This document shows, in pieces, positions 38,231-49,960 of a stretch of 64,000 bases of DNA. The stretch spans positions 1,893,715 to 1,957,714 of the forward strand of contig JAINUG010000015.1 of the NCBI GenBank assembly GCA_029706075.1, in the 5' to 3' direction. The stretch's first letter is position 1. Each line of letters opens with the position of its first letter. The notes under the pieces are model-generated. The model saw only the letters and a list, made by a program, of their open reading frames with translations, ran no database searches and had not been told where the DNA came from. The stretch comes from Aldrovandia affinis (Eukaryota; Chordata; Actinopteri; Notacanthiformes; Halosauridae). The translations under genes were made by a program, and so were the position numbers.

Positions 38231-39276
38231 TCAAGAACAATAAGCCACCCTAGTGGGAAGTACAATTCCTGGGTATTAATAGTTAAACTAGGACCCTTAG
38301 GTAAATCTGTAGAATTAAGGTTAAAGCACTCAATGCAGGAAATAATGCCTAAGCCTAACACAATACATAAACAAGTAGACGTGTAAACTAAGCAACTATG
38401 TCCCTAAGTTAACAAAAACCGGACTACTACATTGTTATTAATGTTTTTATAGCTGTAGAATTAATTTAATTTTATGTGTGCGAGCTGCAAGTCATTTGCA
38501 GTGAAAGACATGGAGCTGCCCAGTTTCTAGAGTTACCACATCCTTACAAAGAGCCCAGTTTGACTGCATATACTGTATATGGAATAAAATACGTTTTTGC
38601 TTAAATATATATTATGTATTTCAATTTTCTTTGTAACAAAGGTAAAAATGTCTTAAAATGACAGATACTTGACAATTGTATATCTTAGTTTCTTCACAGA
38701 GCTTGCCAGAATGTGCTATTTTCCACCACAGCATCTGAAGAAAATTGGTTGTTACAAATCCCCACATCACACTCAAATAACAAATGTAACTCTCTTGAAT
38801 TAAGCCTTATGATAAGTAGCACTATGATAATTCACACACATAGACATTATGCAATTATATGCAACATTCTTTCGCTGACAATTGCATGTGCATTCTCGCT
38901 AAAATATTTTAATCTTAGACTTTAAGACTATCAGAGAATCATGTCTGCTGTTGCACAGAGGGGTCAATTCAGGACACATTGATTGGAAGCAGCCAGACTG
39001 TGAGAAAGGAGTCCTAACATACTCTTACTGTCTTTTTATAGAGGGAACACATGTTTCTTTCCCTTTCTTGAACTGTGATATTTGGATGGAAGAGAAATGT
39101 AGACTATGAATACTTTTACTGTTGCAATTTCTCTGCAAAATGACCTTATTAAATTTATCATAAGTGACATAATGTCTATGTCTATGTGGTAAGAAGAAAA
39201 AAAACATTGACATTTGTCCTTTGTTTACTGGTGTATATGTAATGTGAGTGCCTCAATCTCTACTGTCTTTTTTTAG

Positions 39277-39311
39277 GCTCTGGGCTGCCTCAGACCTCCC
39301 ATCTCTGAGCC
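39277..39311 (+). other. emp2: emp2 5' UTR part of the first coding exon
   Basis: A pyrimidine-rich tract runs into TTTTAG at 39271-39276, a strong splice acceptor. It leaves 35 bases of 5' UTR before the ATG at 39312. An acceptor just upstream of the start codon is what the EMP/PMP22 family shows when exon 1 is non-coding. An alternative AG at 39295-39296 would shorten the leader. Confidence 0.7.
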
Positions 39312-41658
39312 ATGTTGATAATACTGGCCTTCATCATCCTCTTCCATATCATCTCAGCGACCCTGCTCTTCATTGCCACAATAAACAATGTAAGCTCAAT
39401 GAAGCACAACACAAACTCTTCCTCAAATATGAAATTCATGAATTTATCTTGTTCTCTCTCTACTTGAAAAGTACTATTGGGGTATCCAACCTCATGTGTA
39501 CACCCAATCCAGCCCAAAATTTTCCCGATTTGATCTTCATTACATTTGACCCAAACTCGATACAGTACACAGTTGCCATTGCGGTTTCAAAATGAGGAAA
39601 GTTGGGAAACAACCTGAATATTGGATGAGTATGATATGTGTATTAATATTAGCGACAAATGGAATTTAAATGAATGTACTATTTTAGTATTTTACTGTGG
39701 TGAAAGAACACACAATAGGGAAGCTGGCAAAATGGTTCCCATTTCTGTATCTTACAATCTTTTGTACCCTAATTATTTTTCAGGCCTGGTGGGTATCAGG
39801 AAATGTCTATACTGATCTGTGGTACTCCTGCAATGATTCTTCTACTTGCTATCCTGTTGAGAACAGCCACTCCACTACAGCAGGTAACCAACCTCCCACA
39901 GAACTGTAGTACCTGCTGATGTGAGAGTTTAATTTAACCATGTGTCCATGGACATTTGTTGTGTCGTTTGTCATGTCAGTCTGTTACTACATCCAACACA
40001 ATTTCTGATAATTAGGCCTTTATTTCAGCATTTAATCATGGAAATATAATAAAAAAACATACTTAATACAACTATGCCTAAGTTACAGAAATGAATACAA
40101 TTCGAATGAGATCAGTAGTAGTATAGAGGGTATTGTCCATATATGTTAATTCTAACAAATTATATAGCTTTACAGTACACGTCACACAAAATGTAAACTG
40201 TCACTGAAAGTCCAGAATACCCAACTTGCAAGCTCATTTATGCAAAACACTTTCAAACTTTCTGTTGCCACTTACTTTTAAGTTGTATTCACTTTTATGA
40301 AATGATCATGATTAAATGTTCACTACAATATATCTTGCAATGCTGATAGCTACTTCACAGCAATAGAACGTTTTTATTCAAGCAATGCACAGTACAGCAA
40401 GTACATTTTAGGAAAGTTAAGCAGCCAGTTGAACATCAATAGGGCATGTTTGTTAACAATATCCTTCTCAGTGAGAAGATTTCTTTTATTTTTTATTTTA
40501 TTGTTCATTCAACATGCCACTAGGAATATTATGTTTTACTCTGATACAATTTCATGCTTGTCTTAGAAATTTTAAAGATTTCATAGGTATATTGTAATTC
40601 CGAAGGGTTTATTACCTCTTTATAAGAAATGTGCAGCCTCAAAAACAGGTCAAGGTAGGTATTCTAACAATAATGTTTCAGGTAAGCATTTTATGTACAT
40701 TATAACACCCCAAATTAGATTGCATTACAGTGTTGCATGTCACACTCAGCTTGTGAACATTCTCTTTTTTTAACGATACAGGCTACCTCCAGGCTGTCCA
40801 GGCAACAATGATACTGGCCACCATCTTGTGCTGTGTTGGGTTCTTTGTGTTCATCCTACAACTTTTCCGTCTGAAGCAAGGGGAGAGATTTGTCTTCACT
40901 GCTATCATTCAGCTGCTATCTTGTAAGTTCCACTTTGAATGGAAAAGCGGTATCAAGAATATCAGAGAAAAATAATTGATCTTGATTGAACATTTCTCCT
41001 TTGTGTGGACAGTGATGAAAACATAGTTGAGGAGCACAACCCTTGACCAAGACACACATACTGATAAAAGTGTACAGTGCTTGACACAAAGTTACAACTG
41101 AACTGTGTCAACTTCAACGTATTATGCCAAAATAATAGCTGAGTAAATTAATACATTTTAATTTGTTTATTTTTACTTTTGTAATCTATATGCTTTGCTT
41201 TTTTATTTCAGTGTGGAAACATAAGGCAAATTACATTGAACTGTAGCAAAATGGGTGCAGATTAATTAACAAGTAACATTCCACATAATGCTAATCAGTG
41301 ATCTGTTATATTACATTCCATGTCTCAATTATGTTAGCCATTGCTGGTTTTCATTGAGATGCGCTGATGTTGAAGTTTGCAGCCACAGAACTAATGTCAG
41401 CCAAACAAAGTTAATTTCCTTGGCTATGTGTCCTTTTTAACACGTACCGCATTTTTACTGACTAATGTGTCTTTTCTTTCCTTTCAAGCTCTTTGTGTTA
41501 TGATTGGAGGCTCAATTTACACTGCTCAGCACGAAAGCTTCCAAAAGGCGGATTTCAAAGATGGGAACTTTGGCTACTCCTTTGTCTTAGCCTGGATTGC
41601 CTTCCCCGTTTCTCTGATCAGTGGCCTGCTCTATCTAATCCTACGAAAACGCAAATAG
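39312..41658 (+). CDS. emp2: emp2, epithelial membrane protein 2 (four coding exons)
   Basis: Exons are 39312-39389, 39784-39883, 40782-40922 and 41489-41658. All junctions are GT-AG and the frames join into 162 residues plus stop. The product is a four-span membrane protein: TM1 about 3-25, first extracellular loop 27-60, TM2 about 65-88, TM3 about 96-117, TM4 about 135-158, then a basic R-K-R-K C-terminus. The first loop has the family W-x-x-C pattern (W39, C42, C48) and one N-glycosylation sequon at N43. The stretch around residues 84-97 ([14 protein letters not shown]) and the ending YLILRKRK are, from memory, nearly those of mammalian EMP2, which is about 167 residues; EMP1, EMP3 and PMP22 differ there. 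In the family EMP2 acts at the plasma membrane in integrin trafficking, FAK signalling and caveolin/raft organisation. The first ATG follows a purine at -3. Intron positions (after codon 26, then two phase-1 introns) fit the EMP/PMP22 pattern. No break is seen. Confidence 0.95.
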
Positions 41659-41800
41659 ACCACCTCAGCCAAACACCTCACCGGAAGCAGTAAACTGCAA
41701 ATTACAGATGCAAGAGGCAATGGAATACATTTTGTATATACTTTTAATGTATAGTGAAATTATAGTGTCAGAAATAAAATAAATATTACAAAGACTGAAC
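41659..41800 (+). terminator. emp2: emp2 3' UTR and polyadenylation signals
   Basis: Two overlapping AATAAA hexamers at 41773-41778 and 41778-41783 lie 115-125 bases after the stop. They are followed by a T-rich stretch from about 41801 that could serve as the downstream element. Cleavage near 41795-41805 would give a short 3' UTR; longer forms using later signals cannot be excluded. Confidence 0.6.
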
Positions 41801-41809
41801 TTTTTTTTA

Positions 41810-43420
41810 TTTTTATTTTTTTATAGTACCATAATTGAAATATAGTAACTAGGAATGGTATTATATTTACTTTTAGCCCTTAAAGATATCATTTCATCTC
41901 CGTTCTGTGAAAACCTGTTATGCTGTGATTAAAAGGTGTGAATGGTGTGAAGACTTGTAAACAAAACATACAAATGTTATGAGGCTTCATAGAATATAGA
42001 TTTCTTATAAAACCACTAGACAGTTGTAGTAGAAAACTGACACTCGGATTGCTTAAGTTGTGGAATTGCCCCTTGTGTCCAACAGTTGATAGCTTTATCA
42101 AATAGTTTTATGATTCAGTCAAATATCAGGCAGTAATGTTTTAACTGTAGTGAAGTGCTAAACAAGAAATTCATTTGAAAAAATATGTAGCCACATTTGC
42201 AGATCATTAGATTTTCATTGAAAATGAAGGACAGGGTGGAGGTTTGGTGCTTTTGCAGATTAGTCAATGAAATGTATTAGCATTCTGTACAACATTATCA
42301 AAAAGAGGTCCATTCCAGTGACACTACGTGAATATTGTCAAATTTTCTCTTGACCAAATTAATGTAGCAGCTATGTTGACCTTAACTTTCAAATGTTATT
42401 TGTTCAAATTTCAAATGTTATTTGTCAACATTGGAAAGCTGTTTTTACATAACAAGCAGGTTAATTAAGGAACAAATAAACAAACAATAACTTCATATCA
42501 TGGTTGTAGTAGGTATCCTTTTGTCCCAAGACACAATAAACTTGACAATTATAAGACACCCAAATGAGTGCAGAACTTGTTTAAGAGAGGGGGCATGACA
42601 GTCTAAATGGCACTGATGGTTGGTGAAACAGGCGTTTGCATGTGGCAGCCATTACCTCTTCCCATTTCTGGTTATTCTTGATTCCCCCCACACATTAAGC
42701 TCAGCTAATCTTCTGCGTTGGTTTGTTGCTTAGTGCTCTTGCCAACTATACAGTTACACAGGAAGTCCCCTTTGCAAACTTTTAGAAAAAAAAATTGAAA
42801 ATGGAAAAATTTGGGATTATTTGTAATTTGTGTATTCTAGTATTTGTAGTCTTAGAAGAGGTTAAACAGCAACAGATAGGGAATTTAAAGCCAAGAAACC
42901 CTTAAACTATATTTATTTTGTAGACTTAGGCATTATTTTGCTGTTGGTATTTTTTTGTAATGAAGTATTATTTCAATAAGCTTGAACCTTTTAAACATTT
43001 ATTATATGAACATTTATTATATGCCAAACAATACATTTTATTTGTTGGAAAATAATGACGTGCATTGGTTAATTGGAACAGCTTTCATAATTGGATTACA
43101 AATTGCATCTTTTCAATCTCAAAACTGGTCCAAAAGTGCAGCACTGCACGCTTGTCAGAAGTTTGACAGGGAACCCTGCAAAGGTTTGTACATGTTTGTG
43201 AATCCGATTAAAGTTGATTTTTTTATTACAAAGATGCATCTTCTTTCTTTATTGAGTCAACGTGGCTTTCATATTTACATGATAACACAGACATACATTT
43301 AATATTTAAAAAATCTAAATGCATGAAAGATGCTAAATTAAAGGAGAACTTTTCACGTTCTGATGAGTAGATGGATCAGCACTGAAAAAAAATAGAGATC
43401 TCCAGTAGAATTTGGTATCT
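41810..43420. other. no gene recognised downstream of emp2
   Basis: AT-rich DNA with two small tandem duplications ('tttcaaatgttatttgt' near 42390-42425 and 'aacatttattatatg' near 42996-43024). A 106-codon frame at 42982-43302 looks random. Confidence 0.4.
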
Positions 43421-43424
43421 AAAC

Positions 43425-44028
43425 CAGGGGTGTCAAAGTCATTCCATTGAGTGCCGAGTTTATGCAGGTTTGTGTTGTAATCCATGCACTATTACACCAT
43501 GTGATTTCAATGACTTGCCCTTCTTGGATGAAGAAGTGAACCTTTTACATTTTACAGGCATTTAGCAGACGCTCTTATCCAGAGCAACATACAGTTTGCA
43601 ATTCTTTACAATCCATTTATACAGCTGGATATTAACTGAAGCAATACAACAGCAGTGTCCCACCTGGGGATTGAACCTGCAACCGTAACGTTACAAGCCC
43701 AGTTCCCTAACCATTATACCACACTGCCTGCCTAGTGAAATCACTTAGTGCAGTGCACTGTGTTCCAGCTGTTTCTAGCTGCCTGTTATGCACTCACCAT
43801 TTGACTGTAACATCTTTACGTTGTTTAGAAACACTACCATATTCTGGACTGTCGCAAATCTCTAATGGCATTTGCCGTATGTTTTGTGTTGTTGCTGTGA
43901 TGCTCGTATGGAGTAAAAGTTTACTTGGCTAACCGCTGTTTTGCCTGTCTTTCGAAACACAACACACTGGTCGCAACAAAAAACTGCGTAATCTACGCCC
44001 TCGATGGCTCTCAAGTTTGACACCCCTG
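43425..44028. mobile_element. hAT-type MITE carrying a nested SINE
   Basis: Perfect 13-bp terminal inverted repeats CAGGGGTGTCAAA (43425-43437) and TTTGACACCCCTG (44016-44028), the typical ends of a widespread fish hAT family. Flanking 8-mers ATCTAAAC and ACCTACAC agree at 6 of 8 positions, as expected for an aged hAT target duplication. Without the SINE it is about 410 bp and has no transposase, so it depended on another element. Confidence 0.88.
43545..43733 (-). mobile_element. UnaSINE-like tRNA-derived SINE
   Basis: On the minus strand: a tRNA-like head (GTGTGGTATAATGGTTAGGG, then GGTTGCAGGTTCAATCCCC), a body with CCAGCTGTATAAATGGAT, then the L2-type tail GTTGCTCTGGATAAGAGCGT. AGTGAA on both sides (about 43535 and 43735) is a likely short target duplication. 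It resembles the eel UnaSINE group. It sits wholly inside the hAT MITE, so it is younger. Confidence 0.82.
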
Positions 44029-44039
44029 ACCTACACCAT

Positions 44040-45012
44040 TGTACCCTGTACTCCAGCCAGTGATAGTAGCAGTACATTCAGTCATTCAGTTTGAATGAGG
44101 TCGCATGAAGGTAAAGCAGTTTTCTTCTGTAGGTACCATGCAGAACACTTTACCAGGCATCTATCAAAGTGAAGTGGTTTGTGACTTATATTTGTGTGTG
44201 TGATGAGGTAGTACAAAAAAAGCTATTTCAAAGACATGCTACTGCTTCTAAATATTAATAATCTATTTCCCATAACAACCCAACCCAAAAGCCTCAACCC
44301 CAGTCCCATGCTTTCCTACCTAGGTGTAATGGTGAGCCCCCCAACTTAACTGTCATAACCAAAAATGAAAAGGGAGTCAATGTCGACACAGCACGAAGAG
44401 CACATAGAAGCAAACTCCCAGTCTCCAACTTGAATGGGATCCAAGACATGTAATCGTGTGTGTTTGTGGGTGGGGGGAAATGTGGTGTTAAAACCAAAAC
44501 ATTCACTTGGTTTACAATAAATCAATTAATCAAACTTGAAAAACTCATCTTGCATCAACATAGTCTTACACACAAAAAAAACCATTTGTGGCCAGATCAG
44601 CTCCTCAATAGAGGGAAGCGACTGGCATAAGGGATCAAACTACCAAGCTGGCCAAATGCAAATGACCATACTGTTGTGTACAGTTCATGAGTCACTAGTA
44701 AATCTGCATGACTGTAGGTAGAGGCCCATACACAAGGACACATTGCATTGCACAAGTGGGCCTGTTCAGAGGTGGAGGTGTGATATTATGGACTGCAATG
44801 GAGTGTGGATGGAGATTACAGTTAATCTTCACTGACTTCTTGATTATACAACGCGACTGTGGTCTCATGGCGTCACCCCGCACAATGACACATTGTACTT
44901 TTAGTAAAATAATGCTATTCATGCGTAACAACATATAACTGCACGTTGCTCCCATATGGCCCAAATTTCTTGGTGTGGAAGAATGTGTGTGAGTATACGG
45001 GTGCGTGTGTAT

Positions 45013-45045
<33 letters not shown>

Positions 45046-46610
45046 ATAATTAGCCACCCTATTTTCCCAAAATGAACCCAATACAGCAACTGTGGGATGC
45101 TCTGGATTGGCATATGTGTCAGCAGGATCCATTATCATGTACAATGTGCTCTCACTGAGCTGCATGGAGCTCTTGTCACCGAGTGAGAATATGAATTCAC
45201 AGAGAGAAATAAGATCTCATCTAATGTTGCTGCTCCATGTGGTGTGAGCATCACTTTTCATTGCATTTTTGCTTTTCAATGCAAAAAAAAGAATCTCCTT
45301 GGATTTTGTCCTCCTTTGATTTTATAGAATGGAATTAAATACTGTGCGATAAATGTCCCAAAACAATACATCTGTTTGTAGATCATTAGTGAAACTTGGT
45401 GCAAAATAGTATTTTAATATCTCTCTGGATAACATTTTTTGTTTTTACCTGTGACAATAGTTTTAGTATTTCAGGGATCAAGCTTTATTTGGCATAATGG
45501 CTGAGGTGGCAGTCTCATTGGACAACTGCGCCATGTGTGCAAACAAAGGCAGGATTAGGATTTGCTTATTGCAGTTACCCCACTGTGGCCAGAGCAAGCC
45601 TGGCCAGCTAAAAAGGCTTCCACAATTGAAATGTCATAGCATTGATGTGTTGCTAACCAATAATGGTAAATCTGCAGTGTTTTTTTCATGAATAATAGTT
45701 TTTTGGTTTAGGTTTTCATAGTTATATCCAAAAAGTCCTGTAAATGGCAGGGAGAATAGCATTGAGGCATTGATTATGAAAGTGAATAGGGAAATTCTGG
45801 GCATTTAGGCCTTTCCTTCAAAAGACAGTGTATAGTATATTCACAATAAGCAACTGTGGTTGGAAACTTTAGTTTTCAATTACAAGCATGAGAATTATGA
45901 GCATTAGGTGAATAAAATAAAAAATCTAACACTAACAAAAGGGTAATTACTTTGGGTGGAACCATTTTTTCTATGCATTGAGAAACAAAAAACTGTCTTA
46001 ATAAAAACATTGTCTGACAGAATAAACAAATCGTCATAGCTTTTTCTCACCCAAATTTAAACTGGAATATCCCTGAAGGATAAGGACAAGATGGATTCAG
46101 CTCATTTAGAATAAAACACAGTCACAGAACAGCATGTTTTTGTAAAATATCTGTTCCTGCTAGATCTAATATTGATGGTAACTCTAGCAAGCTTTGGTTT
46201 CTGATAGCCTGTTTGAACCCTGAAATGTTGACAAAGATCTGGTCTCAACTTGCTACAGGAACTCTTCCAAATCTACTGAAACCTGGATATCTGTATTCAA
46301 CTGCGGAATATTTTCCACTGGTAAATGTCATGTGTTGAGCATGGGCTCTGCTTTGCAGATAAGGCGGCAGCTTAACCCCCCTGAAAACAGATCCCTGCAG
46401 GAAATGTCACCAGCACTGGATTGTTTGGAGAGACAGTGTGCGGTGTCCAGCTTGGCCAAGCCTTCCATAAAAAATAGACATCTTGCTTGCTTGCCAGCAT
46501 AGGCTTACAAACGTTTTGTCACCACAACTCAGAAAACGTGAGCCTAGATACAAACCGCTCCATTCATTTAATCAACATAATCCGGACATTCTGTATTATT
46601 ACTCATACTG
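44040..46610. other. no gene recognised
   Basis: Holds a (GT)n array at 45018-45045 and otherwise unique-looking DNA. Minus-strand frames of 156 and 64 codons at 44695-45165 cross the CA repeat and look non-coding. Confidence 0.4.
45018..45045. repeat. (GT)n microsatellite
   Basis: Near-pure GT run. Confidence 0.95.
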
Positions 46611-46614
46611 TAGA

Positions 46615-46821
46615 AAGACCACTCCCATCAGGATATAAATACTTCACCATAGGATGAAGGTGATCACTCAGAATGGCTTTGTATTTATTGCCGTTACCTC
46701 GACCTCTAAGGGGTTGGGTGGACATAAATCATGGCAGGAAAATGCATCCCACACCATAACAGAGACACCAGTATCCCCCATTTACTCAAGTGTTTCCTTT
46801 ATTTTGGCAGTTACTTGTAGC
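46615..46821 (-). mobile_element. Tc1-derived, internally deleted copy (second)
   Basis: Contains the same transposase segment as the copy at 28895 ('gaccactcccatcaggata', 'ggatgaaggtgatcactcag') and the same internal jump after 'ccataacagag' to the terminal repeat. That repeat is better kept here and ends GGCAGTTACTTGTAG at 46821. The left half is absent. Confidence 0.75.
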
Positions 46822-47274
46822 ATAAATGTATGGCATGTTATCCTTTCTAATAAATTATTTCTGGTCCACACAAACATTCATGCTTCTATGAATATCAATG
46901 AGTCCATGTTTGAATTGCATCGATCTGCTGATTTTTGTCTCAGTTGAAATGTGAGCACATTTCAGTTCACACAGTTTTGAGTTGGAGACTCATTTAAGAT
47001 CAATTTCATGTTTTTACCATTGTCATATGAAAATATTTAAGTCACATTTCCAGAAATTTGCTTATATTGTTTTTATGCCAGGCAGGCCTTCTCTGTTTAC
47101 AAAAAAATTAGACCACATGATATTCAAGTAGGGCTATTTGAACGCATCTTCCGGCTGTCAATTAAAGCCTGCAAAATTTTAATTAGGAGAAGTGTTCTAC
47201 TCAAGTGTCCTTTTTCAGACAGACCAAAAATAATGTCCAAAAAATGATGAGCTACTTTTAGACAGTTACAGAGG

Positions 47275-47390
47275 GTATAAAAAGTATTCACCCCCTTTAG
47301 CATTTTTCACATTTTATTTTCTTCCTTCATGGAATCAAAATGGATTTAATTGGGATTTCATGACACTGATCAACATGAGATAAGCGTTTT
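47275..47390. repeat. fish MITE fragment
   Basis: 'gtataaaaagtattcacccccttt' followed by 'catttttcacattttattttc' is the start of a repeat familiar from many fish genomes, ending near 'gatcaacatgaga'. Family name uncertain. Confidence 0.45.
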
Positions 47391-48479
47391 GTTACTCTGT
47401 TACTAGCACAGATGGCTAGCTAGCTACATGAGACAGGACAATACCATTACTAGTTTGGCCCAATTGGCTTTCCATAGTTAGTAGCAAAACTTGATAAATT
47501 GACTTAAGAAGTTCAGAAATCAGTATAGAAGTTAAGGGAGGGGTTGAGGAGAAGGAGTTGAGATTGTCACTGACCTTGCAAAAAAAGGGATGCAAAGTCA
47601 TGTGGTTAGAGAGGAGGGGTTGGGGGAGGAGGATGGGTGAGGAGAGAGGGAGAGTTTGTGTGGGTTTGATGTAGCAGAATGAATTTTAGAGTGGAAGAAG
47701 GCATACTTAGCAAATAAGAGATCAAAAGAGAAAATCACCAGGAGAGTGGAAGGTTGTCAATTCAGCAGGGGATTTGGATTTTCTCCCATTTCTTTTCTCC
47801 TGCCCGCAGTTTGATTCGGTCTGTGCGAATGCAGTCAGTTAGCCAGGTACTGGGAGGTAACAGATGAGCTGGTTTGGTGGAGATGGGACAGAGTAAATCA
47901 AAGGATGAGGAGAGTGGGGAGAAGAGAGAGAATAAAACTTCCTCGACAGGCATTTGAGAGAAGGATTCAGTAGGGGCTAAAGAAGACAACAGGGCATTGG
48001 AAGAAAGGAGTGGAGGTTACAAAGGACAAAGATAGTAGGGGTGGGTGTAGAGGGTTTAGGTACAGAGAAGAGGGGGAGCGAGAAAGACAAGGTTCAGTTA
48101 GTTGCTGGCCTTTGTGGATGAGTGTGTACCTCACTAAGGTGACTTCAACATACAGCTGGAGGACTGAGAGGTGTTCAACTGTAGGTTGAAGTCACCAAGG
48201 AGTAATTCAGGGGTACCATCTTCAGGGAAGGAGCTGAGTATAGCATCCACCTCATCTAGGAAACTCCTCAGTGGACCTGGTGGACAATACAAAACCATAA
48301 TGTGGAGTTTGCATGGTGTAGTGAGAGCATGACATTCGAAGGAGGAGGGTGAGAAATGAAGAAGTGGAACGATACCAAATCTCCATGGGGGGGAGTATAC
48401 CTGTACCCCCACCTCTACCTGTAGATCTTGGAGTGTGGGAGAAGATGTAGGTAGAGGAGAGCTCTGCTGCCTCTAGGTG

Positions 48480-48866
48480 ATTGTTTACTCCCTCATGCCG
48501 AGTGACCAATGGCTGCTCATCCCGGTCACGACTCTTCACTGACCTGGCACTACTATGGTGGAATGAACTCCGCACTGACATCAAGACAGTCGATGCCCAT
48601 TGCTGGCGATCTTCCCCAGCAGGCTGAAAACCTGCCTCTTTAGACTGCACCTAGGACCTTAACCCACCCATCCCTATATTAAAAAACATTATAATCGGTT
48701 GCATTTATTGTTAATTTCCTTGTAATTAGCACTTGCCTTGTTTCTGTGGCGTAATTGACAAATGACGTGCTTAGACATTATAGCATCAAGTGATTGTTCA
48801 TTTACTCGAGCTGAATGCACTTCTTATAAGTCGCTTTGGATTAAAGTGTCTGCTAAATGATTGTAT
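48480..48866 (+). mobile_element. L2-type 3' end, inside the insertion
   Basis: On the + strand a short degraded C-terminal coding stretch (SRSRLFTDLALLWWNELR near 48510-48570) leads into the L2 tail, ACTTCTTATAAGTCGCTTTG near 48815-48835, ending in TGTATTGTATG. Opposite orientation to the L2 around it. Confidence 0.7.
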
Positions 48867-48867
48867 T

Positions 48868-49139
48868 GTATGGGAGTTGATGAAGCAAATGAGCGGAAGA
48901 AGGCGAGGTATGCAGAGATGGCAGCAGAGGCAGAACAGCGAGGTTGGAGGGCTCGGGTACGGCCGGTAGAAGTTGGCTGTCGTGGTTTTGTGGCAAAGTC
49001 AGTTTTTGCACTCCTAAGCGAGCTGGGTGTTCGCGGACGGAGCTTGAAACTTGCGGTTAGGAATATGTCTCAGGCAGCGGAGCGAGCAAGTGAATGGTTA
49101 TGGATAAGGAGGAAGCATGCTACCTGGGAAGCCCACTAA
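48868..49139 (+). CDS. C-terminal fragment of a retroelement-type protein
   Basis: An open + frame following directly on the L2 tail. It contains DEANERKKARYAEMAAEAEQ, then RGWRARVRPVEVGCRGFVA, and ends SEWLWIRRKHATWEAH before the stop at 49139. From memory this pattern (charged helix, PVEVGCRGF, W-x-W-x-R-R-K near the end) is the C-terminus of large repeated ORFs in fish retroelements, found after the reverse transcriptase. Nothing upstream of the fragment is present, and the ATG codons near 48861-48876 probably have no biological meaning. The class is not certain and no function is claimed. Confidence 0.4.
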
Positions 49140-49590
49140 CTTCGTAACGTAGTGGATGTGTAGCATAATAACTTTGTGGCTGTACTTATAGGACTGTAGG
49201 TTTCATTGTAAGGAGGCCATATGGAACCGCATTGCTATATGCATTGAGTCATGCATATGCATTAACGGTACCAGTGAGGCTTGTTATGGCTGCTAACTTC
49301 GTAGCGTACTATGTAGCGTAGTGTAGTGTATGTGTAGCATAATCACTGTGTGGCTGTATTTATAGGACTGTAGGTTCCATTGTAACAAGGCCATATGGAA
49401 CCGCATTGCTATATGCATTGAGTCATGCATATGCATTAACGGTACCAGTGGGGCTTGTTACGGCCTTAGGCATTGGGGATTGCTGTATGGTAAGTAACTT
49501 GTTCCATATGGAACCGATGGCACTGAGTATGCATTAACGGTACCAGTGGGGCTTGTCACAGCCTTAGTCATCGGGGATTGGCCATATGAT
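49140..49590. repeat. direct tandem repeats, ~170-bp unit
   Basis: Units start near 49140 and 49312: both carry 'tgtgtagcataat', 'tataggactgtaggtt', 'ggccatatggaaccgcattg' and 'catatgcattaacggtacca'. A shorter third unit (about 49500-49570) repeats 'tccatatggaaccgatgg' to 'ggtaccagtggggcttgt'. They directly follow the retroelement fragment and are probably its 3' region. Confidence 0.85.
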
Positions 49591-49960
49591 AAGTTACTTG
49601 AGGTGGTCGTGGCATGGAAGGGGGTGTTTCTAGGATGCTGGAACACTGTTAAGCCTTCTGGAGGTGTCGTGGGCCTAAGTTAATGAAACATTGGTGATGG
49701 AAGGTGCCCACTTGATAACCCCAATGACATGCTGCATACCGCTGTTGTTTAGGGTAGGTAACTGGCGTTTGGTACCATCTGAGGAATGACTCCGTAGATC
49801 TATGACGGCGTAGTGAGCCTGATGTCTCCTATGGTATTGCTTCTGATGATGGTCATATCACTCGTTTGTTTGTTTGTCAATCTACACTGGTCTTCTACAA
49901 GTGTTTACCTTGGATTATGGCACAAGGGATAGTAACATCTTGTCCTGTGTATTTGTGAAT
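49590..49960 (+). other. probable 3' region of the inserted retroelement
   Basis: No frame. The sequence runs from the tandem repeats to the point where the L2 endonuclease resumes on the minus strand, and includes a GTTT-repeat at 49866-49878. It is assigned to the insertion only because L2 flanks both sides. Confidence 0.4.

Larger units (their letters stand above)
25052..39276 (+). other. emp2: putative emp2 intron 1
   Basis: This 14.2 kb stretch has no recognisable coding exon. Its contents are listed separately: L2 tails, a 121-base tandem duplication, a Tc1-derived copy, a perfect hairpin, a SINE, a Harbinger-like element and a solo LTR. The remaining sequence (about 25.9-26.5, 29.9-32.9, 34.5-36.5 and 37.2-38.1 kb) shows only AT-rich unique-looking DNA. 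Its status as intron depends on the exon 1 call. Confidence 0.4.

Noticed and set aside
42982-43302. 106-codon + frame downstream of emp2 as an extra exon
   Set aside because: The emp2 coding sequence is already complete with its own stop and polyadenylation signals; this frame is AT-rich and unrelated.
47440-48866. Twin-priming inversion of a single L2
   Set aside because: The minus-strand L2 continues again at 49970-50200 in matching order, so an insertion into L2 explains the opposite orientations better.
49140-49590. CRISPR-like array
   Set aside because: Units are long, adjacent and without unique spacers, and the genome is that of a vertebrate.
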